The position numbers and the translations under genes were made by a program. From assembly GCA_943704525.1 (NCBI GenBank), contig CALSCQ010002885.1, positions 1 through 17,819 of the forward strand: DNA of 17,819 nucleotides, given 5' to 3'. Positions 12,070 through 17,819 of the stretch are shown here, piece after piece (the stretch's first letter is position 1; each line of letters begins with the position of its first letter). Source of the stretch: Pigoraptor vietnamica. Lineage: Eukaryota > Opisthokonta > Filasterea. The notes under the pieces were generated by a model. That model was not told where the DNA came from and ran no database searches. It saw nothing but the letters and a program-made list of their open reading frames with translations.

Positions 12070-12569
12070 CGTATCCCGGCGCCCTCTCGGAGGCGGCTGT
12101 TGTTGGCGTGTCGTGCCGCACGCAGCGGCCCTCCGAACGGTCTTATAGCATGAGTACGCACAATCACCCGGTCAATAGCGTCTCCGTGTGCTCTACACAC
12201 AGTCCCTTCTGTCCGACTTGCGTGTCTGTTTGCTAGTTGAAGAGGAGAGTGTGTGATGGCCGTCCCGCGCTCTCGCACACACGCATGTACCCCCGGTTGC
12301 TAGGGTGGATCTTGCTTGGCCAAGGTTTCATTGACATCCGGGGTGGCACATCACGCGTCTTAGTATCGCATTGTACTAGATTTAGTGAAATCAATAAGGT
12401 AACGATTTTCACCCCGGATATGAGGCGCGCCGCTAAGAAATTCAAATTTTTTTGGACCGTCACAGTAACTGTCAAAAACCCAGAGCGCTTCACTTCAGCG
12501 AAGAGGGTAATTGTTTTTAGGTAGCACATTAGATAGTTTGCCGCGTTTTCTCCCAGTGGAAGGGTAAGA
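12070..12569. promoter_or_regulatory. Divergent promoter, SPATA17-like / kinesin-5
   Basis: 500 bases lie between the two start codons, with an AT-rich core around 12370-12540. Visible words include TTCAAA (12441-12446, reverse of the animal cell-cycle element TTTGAA), the palindrome ACAGTAACTGT (12462-12472, containing the Myb-type TAACTG) and TTTGCCGC (12537-12544, fitting the E2F consensus TTTSSCGC) just before the kinesin ATG. The word GGTTGCTAGGG (12297-12307) contains an X-box-like half site, GCAACC on the other strand. Short motifs like these can occur by chance. Confidence 0.5.
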
Positions 12570-17189
<4,620 letters not shown>

Positions 17190-17716
17190 CACAGCGCCGT
17201 ACGGATGCTCTTGTTTGTCGTTCGATCGTGTGTGTGTGTGGTAGTGTAGCTGTGATCGCGCTGCGTTGCGTTGCGTTGCGTGCGTTCATACGCGGCATTC
17301 GCTTGCATTGCGATCAATGAAAGGATCGCTTTCGCCAGAGACTAGCGGACACGGAAGCTTGAATTTTGAGAACGCGCCCCAGTTATTGTGTGCATGCCGG
17401 CTCTAGTAGACGCAACACATTTTTACGAGTCCCATAGTGCAGTGTATCTGTGCGTGCGCGCATAAAGTCCTTATGGACAGACTTGGGCAGACTGGCACTT
17501 TTACCGGCCCCTATTGGCGCGAGAGCAGACGCAGGCGGCGCGTTACGCGGGCGCGCGAAAAGCAAAACAGATATCGACACAGCGACGAAAAACGACTGAC
17601 TTCAAATGGCAGAGCTGGCGAGCACTCGCGTAAGGGCTGCGAACGAACAAGGGCACTCAAGTGAGCCATGGGAAGTAACATTAACACACGCATACACACA
17701 CACACACACACACACA

Positions 17717-17800
<84 letters not shown>

Positions 17801-17819
17801 CTCTCTCTCACACTCACAC
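17190..17819. other. Kinesin 3' flank, no gene seen
   Basis: The first part is probably kinesin 3' UTR, with a short TTGCG pentamer repeat (about 17262-17282). Small ORFs at 17437-17664 (+) and 17511-17717 (-) have no protein-like composition or motif. The end is microsatellite. No AATAAA signal is seen. Confidence 0.6.
17687..17809. repeat. (CA)n followed by (CT)n microsatellites
   Basis: A CA tract (about 17687-17717) passes into 39 uninterrupted CT units (17720-17797), then aat and a short CT run to 17809. The Arg/Glu ORFs across it are repeat artefacts. Confidence 0.95.

Overview
The window is nuclear DNA from a GC-rich, intron-bearing, probably flagellated single-celled eukaryote. I reconstructed five complete genes and one partial gene. 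Their 21 internal introns all obey GT-AG, and every spliced reading frame closes exactly. Opisthokont/animal-style gene content (mitochondrial ATP synthase subunit b encoded in the nucleus, a SPATA17-type IQ protein, kinesin-5, a CaMK-type kinase) makes an opisthokont or a close relative (choanoflagellate, chytrid, ichthyosporean or apusomonad grade) my best guess. The species cannot be named from this sequence alone.

Layout: (1) 1-1278 (+), last exon of an ankyrin-repeat protein whose 5' end lies outside the window, followed by a short unexplained coding-like ORF at 1370-1570. (2) 2186-3800 (-), mitochondrial ATP synthase subunit b, five exons, all introns phase 0. (3) 3801-5094, divergent promoter region with palindromes and GA/GT microsatellites. 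(4) 5095-8205 (+), CaMK-family Ser/Thr kinase, six exons, with a CaMKII-like autoinhibitory segment and a long disordered tail. (5) 8681-10309 (-), TPR protein, five exons, the first of which appears to contribute only the ATG. (6) 10708-12069 (-), SPATA17-like three-IQ-motif protein, two exons. (7) 12070-12569, divergent promoter. (8) 12570-17189 (+), kinesin-5 (BimC/Eg5/KIF11), eight exons, with BimC box and KEN box. (9) 17190-17819, non-coding flank ending in CA and CT microsatellites.

The genes do not form an operon or a single pathway. They are ordinary neighbours arranged as two divergent pairs (ATP synthase b/kinase and SPATA17/kinesin-5), two convergent junctions, and a minus-strand tandem pair (SPATA17 then TPR). 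All five complete proteins begin ATG-GC (Met-Ala) with a purine at -3, which supports the chosen starts. Introns are unusually rich in TG/CG-TG microsatellite. I see no rRNA, CRISPR array, recognisable tRNA, transposon or obvious novel molecular system. The more interesting signals are regulatory and gene-structural.
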